DNA of 64,000 nt, taken from Epinephelus fuscoguttatus. Taxonomy: Eukaryota > Chordata > Actinopteri > Perciformes > Serranidae. Below, piece after piece: positions 11,901 through 23,088 of this stretch; position 1 is the first letter of the stretch, and every line of letters begins with the position of its first letter. Made by a program: the position numbers and the translations under genes. The stretch covers positions 19,245,479-19,309,478 of the forward strand of contig NC_064762.1 in NCBI RefSeq assembly GCF_011397635.1, in the 5' to 3' direction. The notes below the pieces were generated by a model. That model worked only from the letters and a program-made list of their open reading frames with translations. It was not told where the DNA came from and ran no database searches.

Positions 11901-14452
11901 GACAGCTGGCAGTTTGTCGTGACTGTTGCTCACGTTCAGAAGGCCCTTCTGGATAATATTTGGGCTGTAAAGCGTACCTGGTCAGATAAAGGGAGGGTGG
12001 AGAATGCGGGAACACTCTTCGCCCACTTGATGCTCATGAAAAGGAGGCGCGCCGCCGACTCGCACACAGACTCCGTCGCCACCTCGTAGAGGTACATGGG
12101 GGTGCCGCTGACTTCATGGGGATACTGGGAGAACGTGAGAGAGAGACTGTCATTATCAGTTTATATTCTAATGAAACACAGTTCAGAGAATGGTGAACAA
12201 CAAAGGTCAAATTCCAAGCCCCAGCACCTGGTTTATAATTATTAGTGTTGCTTGTGGAGGATTTACAGTGAGAAATCTAATAGGCGGATTTGTGGCTCTT
12301 ACAGGCTGCTAAATCGGGGCAAGAATTTCAACTTCTAACCCTTACGGAGAAAAACTGTAATCCTATAATAACATTTGGGAAGGCTGTAATATCATAAACT
12401 ATTAAAGGAATTGAATATTTTCATGATTTAAAAAATTACATAAAAAGCTGTAAATGTCAGGTGGAAACTAAAGAAATCACAGATTGATTTGGAGGTGGAA
12501 TATTAAGCCAAGTAAAACTTACACCTAATAAATCCTAGAGGATAAGAATAGTTTCCCCAAACTCTACCTTCGGGGTGGGCTGAGCCAGACCCACGATGGC
12601 CTGCCTCTCCGGTGTGGTGGACACTGCGCTCATCTCCAGGTTGTGAGGCTCCAGTTGTGTGACCGTGGTGAAGAAGGGAGGGCCGGGCAGCGAGGATCCC
12701 GGGAAATGGGTCGATGACCCGTTCACCTCTTTGTGGCCCCGGAAATATAGGGCGACCTGTTTGCGGATGGTGGACGTCCGGGGCCCCCTCTCGTGTTGGA
12801 CGGCTGTGAAACGGGACAGAGTGAAGGAATGATCTCTCCGCAGGGATGAACGGCTTATTTATCCAATTTATTTATTAGTGGCTACAGTTGGAATTAAACT
12901 AAAACTGTCCCTAAAATCAAGGAGTCAAAGTGCAAATTTGTTTGCATAAAAGAAAAAATAATTGCCTATAATGAGCTGTGATGCTCCCAAAGAGTGTAAA
13001 CACCATCCCTCTTAAAAAAAAAAAGTAAAGAGAAAGTAATTATCAATTCTTCTTTAAGCCTTTCATTAGCAGCCTTAAACACTTTCCCATCCGAGTTGCA
13101 CACCTCCACCCCAAACGCCACTGCATGGCGTGTCTATGGCCGAAGTGATAATTCAATTAAACCCATTTACCGTCTTTATTCATGTTCACTTCCAGACACT
13201 TTTTCAAACGGCACGCTCGGCACTGGTTTCTGTGAGTCTTGTCTACGGGACAGCCACCCTGCACACACAGAAACACACGGGGGGAGAAAAAAGACAGTTA
13301 CAGCCTTCAGTTAGATTTCTCTCATCTTGCACGATCGAAGTCTCCTCACTATTATCCTCTTGGGAGGCCACACTGCAGGTGAAAGATCGTGCTATTATCG
13401 TGTAGTCATCGACCTGCTCCCCTGCGGCTCCAGTGCGGCCTCATCCCGGAGGATAAGTACTCTATCCCGCCCTCTGCTGCCTAAATCCTCGCCTTCGAGT
13501 CTTCATATTAGATTGGATTACACCTGGTATATTATAGCAGCGCGGTATTTAGCCCAATACTTAATGGTGCAGGCATGACACAATTAGGCTCATCAAGGGA
13601 TACTTAACACAGCGCCACAACCTGGGGAAAGCAAATGGAATCTGCGCGTAAAATGCGCATTCCGTGCGTAAATCTGGCAACGGTTTTTGGATGAGGACCA
13701 GGGACGTCGTGTCTTTTAAATCCTTTCTCTCTAATAACACTGAGGGGACAAAATTCTTTTGGCACGTGTGCAACAATAGATTACTGATAAGATATTTTGG
13801 CGTGAACATGATAGATAATTAGACGCAAATACAATTTCCTGTGATTGCGTGTATCGTTTGATTCTTCTCAAAATGACGCAAAAAAGACAAGGTCAGCAAT
13901 TTCTTAACTGGGACTCCTTTGCCACAGGCCTGTGAAAAAAGGGACAAGGAGCCAGTAGGATTTAAATAAGGATAAAAGGAGTAGGCCTCACCTGAGAGCC
14001 AGATTTACAGACGTATGTCCTGTTTCTGCGGATGCTCCTCTTGAAGAATCCCGAGCAGCCGTCACAGGCGTACACACCATAGTGTTTCCCAGAGCTGCGG
14101 TCGCCGCACACTTTGCACGGGATGTCCAGAATCCGACCTGAGAAAGGCCCAGAATCAGTTATCACTCGGCTCACTTTTAAATGTATAAAATATAATGGCA
14201 CAGTGTGACTGTTGCCCATCGTATATGCGCAACATCTGGATAAATTCCAAGAACAATTTCCAAACTTGACACAAAACTTGAGAAAATTGTTGCAGGTGAG
14301 GTGTTTGTCTTATCTTAGAGGTGTCAGGTTAGCTGCTTGACTTGAACTGGCACTGTGGACACACAGGTAATGCCAAAAATGAAGTCGTTTTGAACTGTGG
14401 AGCTATGGACTAATGGTCCTACAAATTACTTGTGTTTGTCTGACAACCCCAC

Positions 14453-14513
<61 letters not shown>

Positions 14514-16821
14514 GACAGCGCCCCGCACCTCGTCCGAGCATGGGAATTCACGGCGCACATTTCAAGAATAAAGTCCGGTGGGAAGCGTCATATCTGAGCT
14601 CTCTAAGACAATGGCCCGGGGGCGCACAATGGAGACATTAGGGGAAAGTGTTAACTTAATGATTTTCCCCCATTGAACCTCGTCTGACTGCCTGAATCTC
14701 GACAAGCTGCCAACTCCCCTTCATAATGGGACTCGACAGCTGCTTTATCCCGCAGGTCTATAGGCCCCAGGATTAGGGAGTGACACTGCACCATGAGAAT
14801 AATGCGCACCAACTCGTTTCACCAACTCAAATGAAGTGTATGTAAATCGACCCCGGTGTAGATGAAAAAATGTGATTTTTTTGTGTGAAGATTTTGTATT
14901 CAAATCTATTAAAAAGAAGTATATTTGTATGCATATGAGGGAGGCTTTTTTTTATTCTGGAGGGAAAAGCCGTCTATGTAATTACACTGACGTTTTGCCA
15001 CCTGCTCATTGATTCGCCAGTGACCCGTCAAAAAGGGTAGCATGGGAATAACCACTGAGCAGCAAAAACAATGACTTCAGGAGGAGAGTTATAGGGTTTC
15101 AATTGGCAGATTATTAAGAATCAGAAGGCAATGTGGGCTATTTAACTGCTGGCCACAGCCGTGTAATTGCCATAAGATGGAGAGAGGCAACTTTTAATGT
15201 GGCGTTTATGTCTGGAGAGAGTTTGAGCAGAGGAGGTGGCCTGTTGAGAGTCATCCTCTCATCACGGGAATAGTTTAAAAAAAAACAACCTGCTGTATAA
15301 TCACTTAGCCCAGGGTGAATCTACATGATTTAAAATTAACAATAAAAATATTGACCGCACTCACTGGAGTCAATTAATAGATATTTAATAAACCAAAGAC
15401 AAACAAGTCATTTGCGCACTGCCAAAATAAAACTTTTACGCGTACTAAAATTGGAGACAAACGAAAGTGCGCAAAATTCCACTAGGATAAGCTCCAATAA
15501 ATCCAACATTGTAGATTGCTGAGAGTCAATTAAATAAAACGACGCACAATTTTGTTGTGAAGGGGGGAAATGTATTTAACTTCCCGCTGTGGGGGTCCAA
15601 TTCGTCTCCATTGTGTGCAGTAATTGCTTGAAGATATATGGCATTTTCTATTAACGTAATCACCATCAAGGCGAAAACCTACTAAAAAGAACTGGAAATT
15701 AAACTTTATACTGAGTGCAGGAAATGTTTCCACCGACCACCCATAATGTGGGTTTGAACTCGGGTGTGACACAGTTGTGATGTTGTTTTATTCTAATTTA
15801 AAACAGGTTATTAACAGCAGTGTGAGTGCATGTGAGCACCTGAGGATTAAACAACCGAAGCAACAGCTTGACGTGAATAATTTTCAAATGGTGACTCATA
15901 GAAACAACACATAAGAAAATATAAAATTAATAAAAGTGTCCTACATTTTTGAATATAACAATAACCTTATTTAGGCCGATATTATAACACAGGAGTGATT
16001 TAATTTGGATTCATTGTGAGGCCTAACACAAGGAGAGCTGCAAAGGTGAAGAAAAAATAATAATCTGAAAATTTACACCACAAGAAAATTTCAACACAAC
16101 AAGAAAAATAGTCAACAATTAAATTAAAAGCCGCTGAACACATTTATGGTGAATTATATGGCTGAAATATTTTGACAGTAGTGCAGAAACGCGCGCACGC
16201 AGACGCGTAAAGGCAGATAAGCGCTGTTTATAAATCTGTAGCACACCAGCAATTCAGTAAGAGAGGAATCTCTCACACAGACTTTAAAATCACATTATTA
16301 GAGATTAAATATCTTGCTGTTTATTACCCCTTTATAGAAGTTAAATGAAACTACAGGCAACAAGTGGCATCAGGTGGGACGCGAGAGGAGTACTGAGAGC
16401 ACGGATACTGATTATTTATGTCTTTACCCCTTAAAAACGTGGTTAACTTAACAAACATTATATTAAAAGATAGAGAGAAGAGTCAGACTGAGGTGGTTTA
16501 ATTATCAGTCATGACAGAGACAAGTTTACGCAGCGTAATGTGTGCGCTCGGCAAAAGAAGCAGCTCTTCCCCACGGATCCCATTTCTGTAACACCATGAG
16601 GAGTGAACTGATTTTTTTTATTAGTGAAGCTCTGATGGACATGAGAAATATAACAGCAGCTTTATGTTCATGTTTAACACACCATGCCTGAGAAAGGCCC
16701 ATCACGGAGGAGTTATTCTAACACCGGGCTGCTCTGTATCTCCAGAAGGACAGAAACACTTACTTGATTTGACGTTGAGAATATCCAGACAGCCACTTGT
16801 TGAGCCGGCGGGTTTGCTCAT
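8744..16821 (-). CDS. nr2e1: nr2e1 (tlx/tailless) orphan nuclear receptor, complete nine-exon gene
   Basis: NR2E1 is a nuclear orphan receptor and mostly a repressor. It maintains neural stem cells and forebrain and retinal progenitors, recruiting atrophin and LSD1/HDAC corepressors. The nine exons listed separately join in phase into 396 residues. The DNA-binding domain has finger 1 at C27, C30, C44 and C47 with the TLX-specific P-box CDGCSG. Finger 2 is C63, C71, C81 and C84, with the seven-residue first loop seen in tailless-type receptors. A hinge follows, then a ligand-binding domain from about residue 180 to the C-terminal [11 protein letters not shown]. The start [10 protein letters not shown] matches the family. 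A second in-frame ATG directly upstream (16822-16824) could also serve. The gene converges on snx3 and diverges from ostm1. Confidence 0.98.
9214..9319 (-). CDS. nr2e1: nr2e1 exon 8
   Basis: The exon has a TTACAG acceptor and a GTAACA donor on the minus strand. It completes a split valine and encodes [20 protein letters not shown] then [14 protein letters not shown], part of the ligand-binding domain, and ends with two bases of an arginine codon. It is too short to show as an independent reading frame and was found by protein homology. Confidence 0.95.
9462..10290 (+). repeat. three tandem copies of a TAGGTGTAGATTT-type repeat in nr2e1 intron 7
   Basis: Three imperfect copies start near 9462, 9680 and 10020. 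Each holds GGTGTA, then a CCCAGGGGAC-type block, CCCTCAATATTTAGA, GTTCCCC and later a GTTCAAAAT block and AAGGCCC. Units are about 220 to 330 bp. Diverged relatives lie at 42175-42262 (opposite strand) and 59155-59330. It looks like an interspersed repeat that was tandemly expanded here. It has no coding content. Confidence 0.7.
11328..11477 (-). CDS. nr2e1: nr2e1 exon 7
   Basis: The exon has a TTGTAG acceptor and a GTGAGT donor on the minus strand. It completes a split glycine and encodes [20 protein letters not shown], then [20 protein letters not shown] and LKCIVTFKA, part of the ligand-binding domain. It ends with the first base of a valine codon that exon 8 completes. Confidence 0.97.
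11595..11691 (-). CDS. nr2e1: nr2e1 exon 6
   Basis: The exon starts in phase 0 after TTGCAG (minus strand) and encodes [20 protein letters not shown] then [12 protein letters not shown], a highly conserved ligand-binding-domain segment. It ends one base into a glycine codon at a GTATGT donor. Confidence 0.96.
11978..12124 (-). CDS. nr2e1: nr2e1 exon 5
   Basis: This is a 147-base exon with both ends in phase 0. It encodes [20 protein letters not shown], then [20 protein letters not shown] and FSTLSLSDQ. This is the start of the ligand-binding domain and includes the nuclear receptor signature around [13 protein letters not shown]. Acceptor CTCCCAG and donor GTACGC are on the minus strand. Confidence 0.97.
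12568..12803 (-). CDS. nr2e1: nr2e1 exon 4 (hinge)
   Basis: The exon begins after TTTCACAG (minus strand), completes a split alanine and encodes [20 protein letters not shown], then the poorly conserved hinge with [20 protein letters not shown], and ends [20 protein letters not shown] plus K at a GTAGAG donor. The hinge contains residues not seen in the mammalian protein, which largely accounts for 396 residues here against about 385 in human (from memory). Confidence 0.96.
13171..13258 (-). CDS. nr2e1: nr2e1 exon 3 (second zinc finger)
   Basis: The exon runs from a GTGCAG acceptor to a GTAAAT donor on the minus strand. It encodes [20 protein letters not shown] then CLEVNMNKD, carrying C71, C81 and C84 of the second zinc finger and the start of the C-terminal extension. 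It ends one base into an alanine codon. Confidence 0.97.
13992..14137 (-). CDS. nr2e1: nr2e1 exon 2 (first zinc finger, P-box)
   Basis: The exon follows TTCTCAG (minus strand), completes a split serine and encodes [20 protein letters not shown], then [20 protein letters not shown] and YVCKSGSQ. It holds the complete first zinc finger and the P-box CDGCSG. That P-box is diagnostic for TLX, since most receptors of the class have CEGCKG. The donor is GTGAGG. Confidence 0.98.
14456..14509. repeat. (CA)n microsatellite
   Basis: About 27 uninterrupted CA units lie in nr2e1 intron 1. It is likely polymorphic. Confidence 0.97.
14520..15280. promoter_or_regulatory. candidate conserved intron-1 enhancer of nr2e1
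   Basis: This block has complex, non-repetitive sequence of higher GC than its surroundings. It contains SOX-like ACAATGG words near 14610 and 14630, a homeodomain-type TGTAATTAC near 15000 and ATTGGCAG near 15100. It has no coding potential that I trust. The call rests on composition and position in a developmental gene. No alignment was done. Confidence 0.4.
16764..16821 (-). CDS. nr2e1: nr2e1 exon 1 (N-terminus)
   Basis: This short coding exon encodes [19 protein letters not shown] and one base of the next serine codon, before a GTAAGT donor on the minus strand. The N-terminus is the family's own. The bases read ATG ATG AGC, so initiation at 16824 would add one methionine. I chose 16821 because known NR2E1 proteins begin MSKPAGS. 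Confidence 0.95.
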
Positions 16822-17320
16822 CATGGAACTCGACTTTTAAATAAAGTTGAGAATGAAAAATGTCCTCTTTCTCTTCCTCTTCTTGCTGACAAACACAAAC
16901 TCGCAGCACTTTCCTTTAAGTGTTCACCAGCGGCGGTGAGATCGGCAAGTCAGCGCCCCGAGTTGCCCAACTTGACAGAGCAGATCTCCGATCTACAAGC
17001 CCCAAATTAAGACACGGGATTGTACATTGTACCGGACAGTCTTCGCCTCCGATGTGCAGGGTCCGTGTTACGGAGAGAGAACCGGACTGCGGCGACCGGT
17101 GAACGGCGACAGCAACCCTCCAGCTCCGGCGTAGAAAAGTTGGAGTTAGGGAAAACGCAGCCTGGATCTGGAGCGCATCCGACTGTGCCAACCCCGGTGT
17201 GTGAAAACAGTCAAATCAAAAATGTCTTGAGATGCTCTGACAGGTGAAAGCTTGTTAAAACCAGGACACGATGTGACTTTGTGCTGCGAGTTCCTGAAAT
17301 AAGCCTTGGTAATATTTATG
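16822..17320 (-). promoter_or_regulatory. nr2e1 5' UTR and candidate promoter
   Basis: This sequence upstream of the nr2e1 start is CpG-rich for the window. On the minus strand a TATA-like CATAAATATT lies at 17311-17320, which would place a start of transcription near 17280. A 91-codon upstream reading frame (17191 to 16916) would then be in the leader. Neither the start site nor the uORF use can be shown from sequence. Confidence 0.45.
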
Positions 17321-18760
17321 AGAAGTGTCAGGGGGAGGCTGGAGGGTGGAGATCTCCACTTCCTTCATCCACTTGGCTTTCTACTCCAAACTCCAGCCTG
17401 ACGTCACTGGCGTGTGAGGGAGAGTGTGTGTATGTGTGTGTGAGAGAGTGACTGATCGTGTGAATGTGTGCGCAAGTGATGTGAAGTGCCTTGCTCATGG
17501 ATCAAGAGGCATTGCAAACAAAAAACACGTGTTGCACGCATGTTTTCTGCAACATTATGATTTGTTTTAGATATAGATTTCATCATTAAGGCTGCAGCTC
17601 TCACAATAGCCAACCAAAAAGACTTAAATATCCCCATAATAAGCCTTATTTAAAAACACAACTCAAAATATCACATCACATATTCAAAAATAAAACAAAT
17701 GGAGCTGAATTTGAGGCGGAGCTGCAGAAAACTTGCAGCCATGAATACTTTAAACAGTTTAAGGAGTGCTATGGTGTCAGACCTGAGAGGTCACTGTGGG
17801 CAGAGGGGCTCAGACATGGAGTGCAGTGTCATGTCCACTCTGATCGTCTGAGGTAGACATGATACTGATTTTTTTTTTTTTTTTTAGCTGCATTAATGAT
17901 GTGTTGGATGTTTGTCATACTATCACAGATTAGAAAAGCTGAAGAGAGATTCATATTTATTTAATATTGTAGAATAATAATTTTTAATATAATTTCCTAT
18001 GGTTGTTGCATGTCACTAAGTCGTCTTTTTCAATGGCTTATTTTAAAGTAATTTTGAGGTTCACTGATGTCAGTGTTTTCCAACCTGTTGCACGTATTTT
18101 AACTAAGATATTAGTGTCATTATTATTATATTGTTATTATTATTAGTGTCCCTTCAAAGGATTTGGCATTGACTGATGAATGTGGTCAATCTGAGGTTAC
18201 AACTCAGGCATAAACCCAGCACTTTGAAGCAAAAACAAGGCTCCTGTAATGTGACATAATGATAAATAAAAACACATATCCCTCCCCCTTTTGTTTCTGC
18301 ATGAAACACATTTAAAATTACATTTAAAATTTTAATCAGTGTAGTTAAAAAACATCAACATATACATGCAAACAAAATACAAAAATTGAAAAAAATGCAC
18401 TCTCACCCCTTTTGCATTTTAAACATTATAGCTTATAAAAAGCAATAAATAAAACATAAAAATAAACAAAACATCTAAGTAACTACTATAACTTTTTATT
18501 TAGCTCTTTTTGGTCACTTTTTGTGCACAGATTCATACAAACATCACCTCCACACTGCAGTGATGTACATATTTAAATCTCAGGCTTCTTTTTAAAAGAA
18601 TTTTAATGTGTTTATTACAGTTTTTTAAAACTCCTATCACACTCTTCATTATTATTTTGACTCCTCTCCTGCATCCACTTAAAAGCTACAGTTGTTTTTC
18701 CTCAAACTCTTCAAACTTTTGCCACTAGATAACAAAATTACACAAAATCTTGCGCAGAAA
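17321..18760. other. AT-rich sequence upstream of nr2e1
   Basis: I see no coding sequence, no terminal repeats and no clear regulatory block. A GT-rich stretch (17417-17475) and a poly-T run (about 17870-17886) are the only features. Confidence 0.6.
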
Positions 18761-18819
18761 ATTCACTTTAACAATAATCATTAATGATAAAAAGAGACAA
18801 GATAATTTTCATTCTCTCT

Positions 18820-19260
18820 TTCCCTAGTGACGTCAAATCAATTACTTCATTAATTCCATAACTGTCTTTACCTAGTGTATAAACTCTGCTGCACCTCCCC
18901 ATCCTGTGGTGCCGGGCTGTCCGGAGGGTCGGGGCCGGGCCGCAGGGCCGCAGGGCCCCGCTCACTGACACTCTGACCTTGACAGCTTGCTGCGCTTTCG
19001 CCGGGTAACTCCAGAAATCCATATTCTGTTTTTAATTGTGTTCATTCCCACGGTACACTAAAGGCCATATGGACTCACAAAGTGTCGATTTAAGCGGACA
19101 GGGGCGAGGCGGAGAGGCGTAGTTAATTGCAATCAGCCATTGTTGTCTTTCAACCTGCCCTTTAGCTGAACAGACGAGGCTGGAGACTAACAAGCCTGAG
19201 GAGAAATCACTATAATATTCCTTTGATTTTTTTTCCTGCAGGGACACACAGAGAGCCGCG
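18820..19260. promoter_or_regulatory. candidate nr2e1 upstream enhancer with CRE, octamer-like and SOX motifs
   Basis: The block includes a full CRE, TGACGTCA, at 18828-18835 and a GC-rich core (about 18900-18980). ATTGCAAT at 19126-19133 is followed closely by CATTGTT at 19138-19144, a POU-like site next to a SOX site. It lies about 2 kb upstream of the nr2e1 start. NR2E1 is a known SOX2 target in neural stem cells. Conservation was not tested. Confidence 0.45.
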
Positions 19261-19959
19261 GGTCCTCAGTAGGAAGTGTACAGCCATATATTGTGTTTCT
19301 GCCTATAAATACGCCACACTATAAAAGCTACACCTTTATTAGACTTCTCTTATTTATAGAGGGATACACATTATTTATGATACTTAATTATTTTACAGCC
19401 TACTAAAAAAGCAGAACTAAGATGTCTAAAATCAAAACACTTGTCCCCATTCTCGCAGATCAATAACATTTTCAGTTATTTCCAAGTGTGTGCGGGTGTG
19501 TGCGCATGTGTGTGGGTGGCTGCCGGGGTGGGGTGAATGCTGAATGTGTGACATAATCTCCTTAACTCGTCCTAATCCTCCTCATTCACTGATAGCCTTT
19601 ACACAAATATAACCAACATCATGGTTGCCGGGGTTGCCTTCTTTCACTTTTTTTGTATTAGTGACTCTCTTCTCCTCCAACAGTCAATGAAATGACGCGA
19701 ACAAAGGGGCCAGTGGATTGTGTATCTGTTTTTTAGGGGGGAGCTCAGCATCGGTATACGGATACTTGACATACTATAGGACAGACTTAAACAAGGAGAG
19801 AGGAGTGAGAGTCCAACAGAAGTCACCACAGAACAATAAGAGCGCGCACACCTGTTGATTCTTGTTTTTTTCCATCTTCTAATGATTTAAAAAAATATAA
19901 TAACAACTGCATTCGTTCAACACAGTATGCAAAGACGATAAAAATGACATATACAGTAT

Positions 19960-20190
19960 GTAATCTGAGTGTTATCCCTGCAGACGATCCCCGACTGGAG
20001 CCCGGAGTTTAACCATCACTTTACGCGCTGCTATCACCGTGCGGGCCCCCTGACCGCCCAGGCGTTAACCAATTGGCTTTGGGGAGAAGTCACAAAGCTC
20101 CAGAGAGCAAATAATGGGGAGAATTCAAGCCGAGCAAAGACCCACGCAGCCGTGCATCCTTTAAAAACTGACCGGGGGAGATCATAGGCA
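19960..20190. promoter_or_regulatory. candidate conserved non-coding block
   Basis: A compact block of mixed composition with CpGs and an inverted CCAAT core (ACCAATTGG near 20070) stands out from AT-rich flanks about 3 kb upstream of nr2e1. It may be an enhancer or a distal promoter. No coding reading is convincing. Confidence 0.35.
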
Positions 20191-21337
20191 TCATAGGCAT
20201 CTTAGAGCCCACAGACACTGATGATGTGAAGCTGAGAGAGGAGAGGAATCAGTCAGTCAGCTGTTTGATGACAGATAGAAAATGTGAGCACCAACAGAAA
20301 TGCTCTCTCCTGCATAATTTTAATACTTGATCTTACTTAATTTAATACTGGATTAAATATGATTAAACTTTCTAAATAAGTGAAAATATGCAGGCTGATT
20401 TCAGCACCACGGACAGTTACAACAGGAGGCATACCTGTCTGCCTGCGAGCTCATTCACAATTTAAAGGGGCCTTACTTCTTCATTTATAAACCAAGTTAA
20501 AGTGTGATTGTTTATATGAGTTAAAATCTAATTGTATCTTAATGAATGAATCATGTCACACAGTCAGTGTTTCAGACCTGGGGTTGATCTTGACTCTGAT
20601 CTCCTGACAGTCAGACAGAGCAGTGAATTCAGCCAATCAGGATCCAGTATTGTGACTGCTCTCCCATGAGGCCTACTGAGCCTTTTGACTTCATCTAGGC
20701 TCATAAAAATGACCAGAACTTTAAGATAACCCTTTAGCAGTTGCAACCATTATTTAAAAGCTAAATCATGATGATATAATTCAACTCAGAACAACTTTAT
20801 TAATCACATGAGGGACATTTGTTCTACATGGGGACAAACTAATCTACAGGTTCTCGAGTGGAAACTGAAATACGGGGTCTCACTTATAAATACTAAAACT
20901 GTTTTTATGGATAACAACTTTTTTGTGGGAAGTGGCATACGCCTCTTTCAGGCCTCGTTTTGTAGGTACGCCATCTTTACAAATAAGACCACTGGACACC
21001 AGTGTGTTTGATCAAAAGACTGACTTTTGATGTGATTTAATTGGCTTATTGTTTGTTTTATTATAGGTATGCAAGACTCAGTGGAAAGCTGTATTGACCC
21101 AGTGGAGTATCCATGTGAAGTAAAGTAAGTTGACTTAAATTGGACCCAATGAAATGTATCAATATATGTTATTTTTTCATTTACCTACATGCCACTAGGT
21201 TCATTTTGTCATGTGGACATTTATTTGGGCAAGTTTTTTTTTCACTTTTACACCCAGGCTTGGTGAATTAAGTCACCTTTTATTTCACCCAACATGATAA
21301 CAAAACCCATTTTAAAATAACTCAAAAAAGCTGTATC
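20191..21337. other. unique AT-rich intergenic sequence
   Basis: I see no gene, no terminal repeats and no compact regulatory block in this stretch. Confidence 0.5.
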
Positions 21338-21345
21338 CTCTAACA

Positions 21346-21843
21346 CAGGGGTGTCAAACTTATTTTAGTTCAAGGGCCACATACAGTCCAATTCAATCGC
21401 AGGTGGGCCGGACCAGTAAAACCGTTGCATAATATCCTAAAATTAACAAACACATCCACTTTTCCCACTTTTTTTTGTTTAAAGAACATTTTAAAAATGC
21501 TAATCCATTTACAAAACAGATGACAAACAGCCTGTGATGCCTTCAGAAGAATAAATGCAATTTCAGCAATATTTCTCAATTTTTCTCACTGACTACAACT
21601 CACTGTCATTATACACGCGTTTATCTATACATTTCCCCTCCTTAGTAGTAATCCTGACAACATCACACCAAACTAAAATTAAAGAAAAGAAGTGTGGTCA
21701 GGGTGGAAAAGCATCTGAAGCAGCATTTTACATGAAGAAAGCTACTCGTGCATCAACATTAGGTGTGCTAAGTCATTCAGTGGGACAGATTGGAGCCTTT
21801 AGCAGGCGGTTATGGCCCCCAGGCTGTATGTTTGACACCCCTG
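21346..21843. mobile_element. hAT-type non-autonomous element (CAGGGGTGTCAAAC ends)
   Basis: The termini CAGGGGTGTCAAAC and GTTTGACACCCCTG (21830-21843) are perfect inverted repeats. They are flanked by 8-bp near-identical target duplications, CTCTAACA at 21338-21345 and CTCCAACA at 21844-21851. The subterminal GGGCCACAT and GTGGGCCGGACC are typical of a very common fish hAT MITE. No transposase is present. The long open frame across it is incidental. Confidence 0.88.
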
Positions 21844-21851
21844 CTCCAACA

Positions 21852-22310
21852 CATGTTTCTCTTGAGGAATGGCCTTTAAGTGGGTATTTTTCTGGTGTCC
21901 TGTGGTGGAATGTAACTAAGTGCTTGAGTAGTTTTTACTCCAGTACTGTACATACTGTACAAGCACAACTGAGATAAGTGTTTGATTGACAAAAACACAA
22001 ACTCTTGATAATCATTTATGTTATTTTCATGTAAAAGACTGAACATTTCAGTGGTTCTTGGTCTCAAATGTGATTATTCATTGTTTAAATTCTGATTTAT
22101 TTGTAATAATTTTAGAACTATTGATTGAACAAAACAAGCACTGTGAAAGGGTGGCTTTGGACTCTGGGTACTTCTCACTATTTTCTGAATATTTAAACAG
22201 AAAAGTAAAAAAAGGTAGATTAATCCAAAATGATAATAATCACTAGGTGCTGTCCAATACAAATAATTAGCTCCACCTCATCAGCCACAACAGTAAAATG
22301 CTCCTTACTC
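21852..22310. repeat. tandem segmental duplication, unit 1
   Basis: This unit matches 22664-23088 at an offset of about 811 bp. Shared blocks include ATGTTTCTCTTGA, GGAATGTAACT, GAGTAGTTTTTACTC, TTTGATTGACAAAAAC, AAAGACTGAACATTTCAGTGG and CACTATTTTCTGAATATTT. The copies have diverged by substitutions and small indels. No gene is included. Confidence 0.85.
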
Positions 22311-22593
22311 ATATAATAATCTTATGATATAATATATAGATATATGTATTTAATTTAATACTATATACCATGTGTGTATTACATCCAATGTGCAATTACC
22401 CCGTACAGCTGTCAGTATATACCCATACATATATTCATACATATTCTTTTTTTCCATATGTACATAACTGAAAGGTGTAAGTAGTATTGAGTGTGTAATT
22501 GTGTCTAAATTTAGTACTTTATATTTTTCTAATTCTGATATATGTCTTTTATGTATTTTATCTTTATTCTATAAGTATTCTGTTGCCATTCAA

Positions 22594-22657
22594 CTTATCT
22601 TATCTTATCTTATCTTATTTTATCTTATCTTATCTTATCTTATCTTATCTTATCTTA
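22594..22657. repeat. (TTATC)n pentanucleotide repeat
   Basis: About 12 TTATC units with one variant lie between the two units of a segmental duplication. Confidence 0.9.
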
Positions 22658-22663
22658 AATGAC

Positions 22664-23088
22664 ATGTTTCTCTTGATAAATGGCCTTTAATTTGGTATTT
22701 TTCTTAATACTGGTGGCCTGTGATGGAATGTAACTGAGTATTTGAGTAGTTTTTACTCAACTACTGTACATACTCTACAAGCACAGCCAAAAAAGAATTG
22801 TTTGATTGACAAAAACTTTAACTCCTGACAATCATTTGTGTTATTCCCATGTAAAAGACTGAACATTTCAGTGGTTGTAGCTCTCTCATTATTTTAATTC
22901 TGATTTATTTGTAATAATTTGAGGACTATTGGTTGGACAAAGCAAGCACTGTGAAAGTGTAGCTTCGGGTTCTCGGTGCTTTGCACTATTTTCTGAATAT
23001 TTATTTACCAAAAAAGAAAAAGTGTTAACTATAGTCAAGATGAATCCATAATGAAAATAATCACTTGCGGTAAAATGCCCCTTACAGG
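22664..23088. repeat. tandem segmental duplication, unit 2
   Basis: This is the second, diverged copy of 21852-22310 in the same orientation. It ends near a shared AAAATGCTCCTTAC/AAAATGCCCCTTAC block. Confidence 0.85.

Larger units (their letters stand above)
14138..16763 (-). other. nr2e1 intron 1
   Basis: This is the largest nr2e1 intron (2.6 kb). It contains a (CA)n microsatellite at 14456-14509, a complex-sequence block at 14520-15280 listed as a candidate enhancer, and AT-rich sequence beyond. I see no coding sequence. Confidence 0.8.

Noticed and set aside
21555..21977. 140-codon plus-strand open frame
   Set aside because: It crosses the right boundary of a hAT element and enters a duplicated non-coding unit, so it cannot be a real protein.
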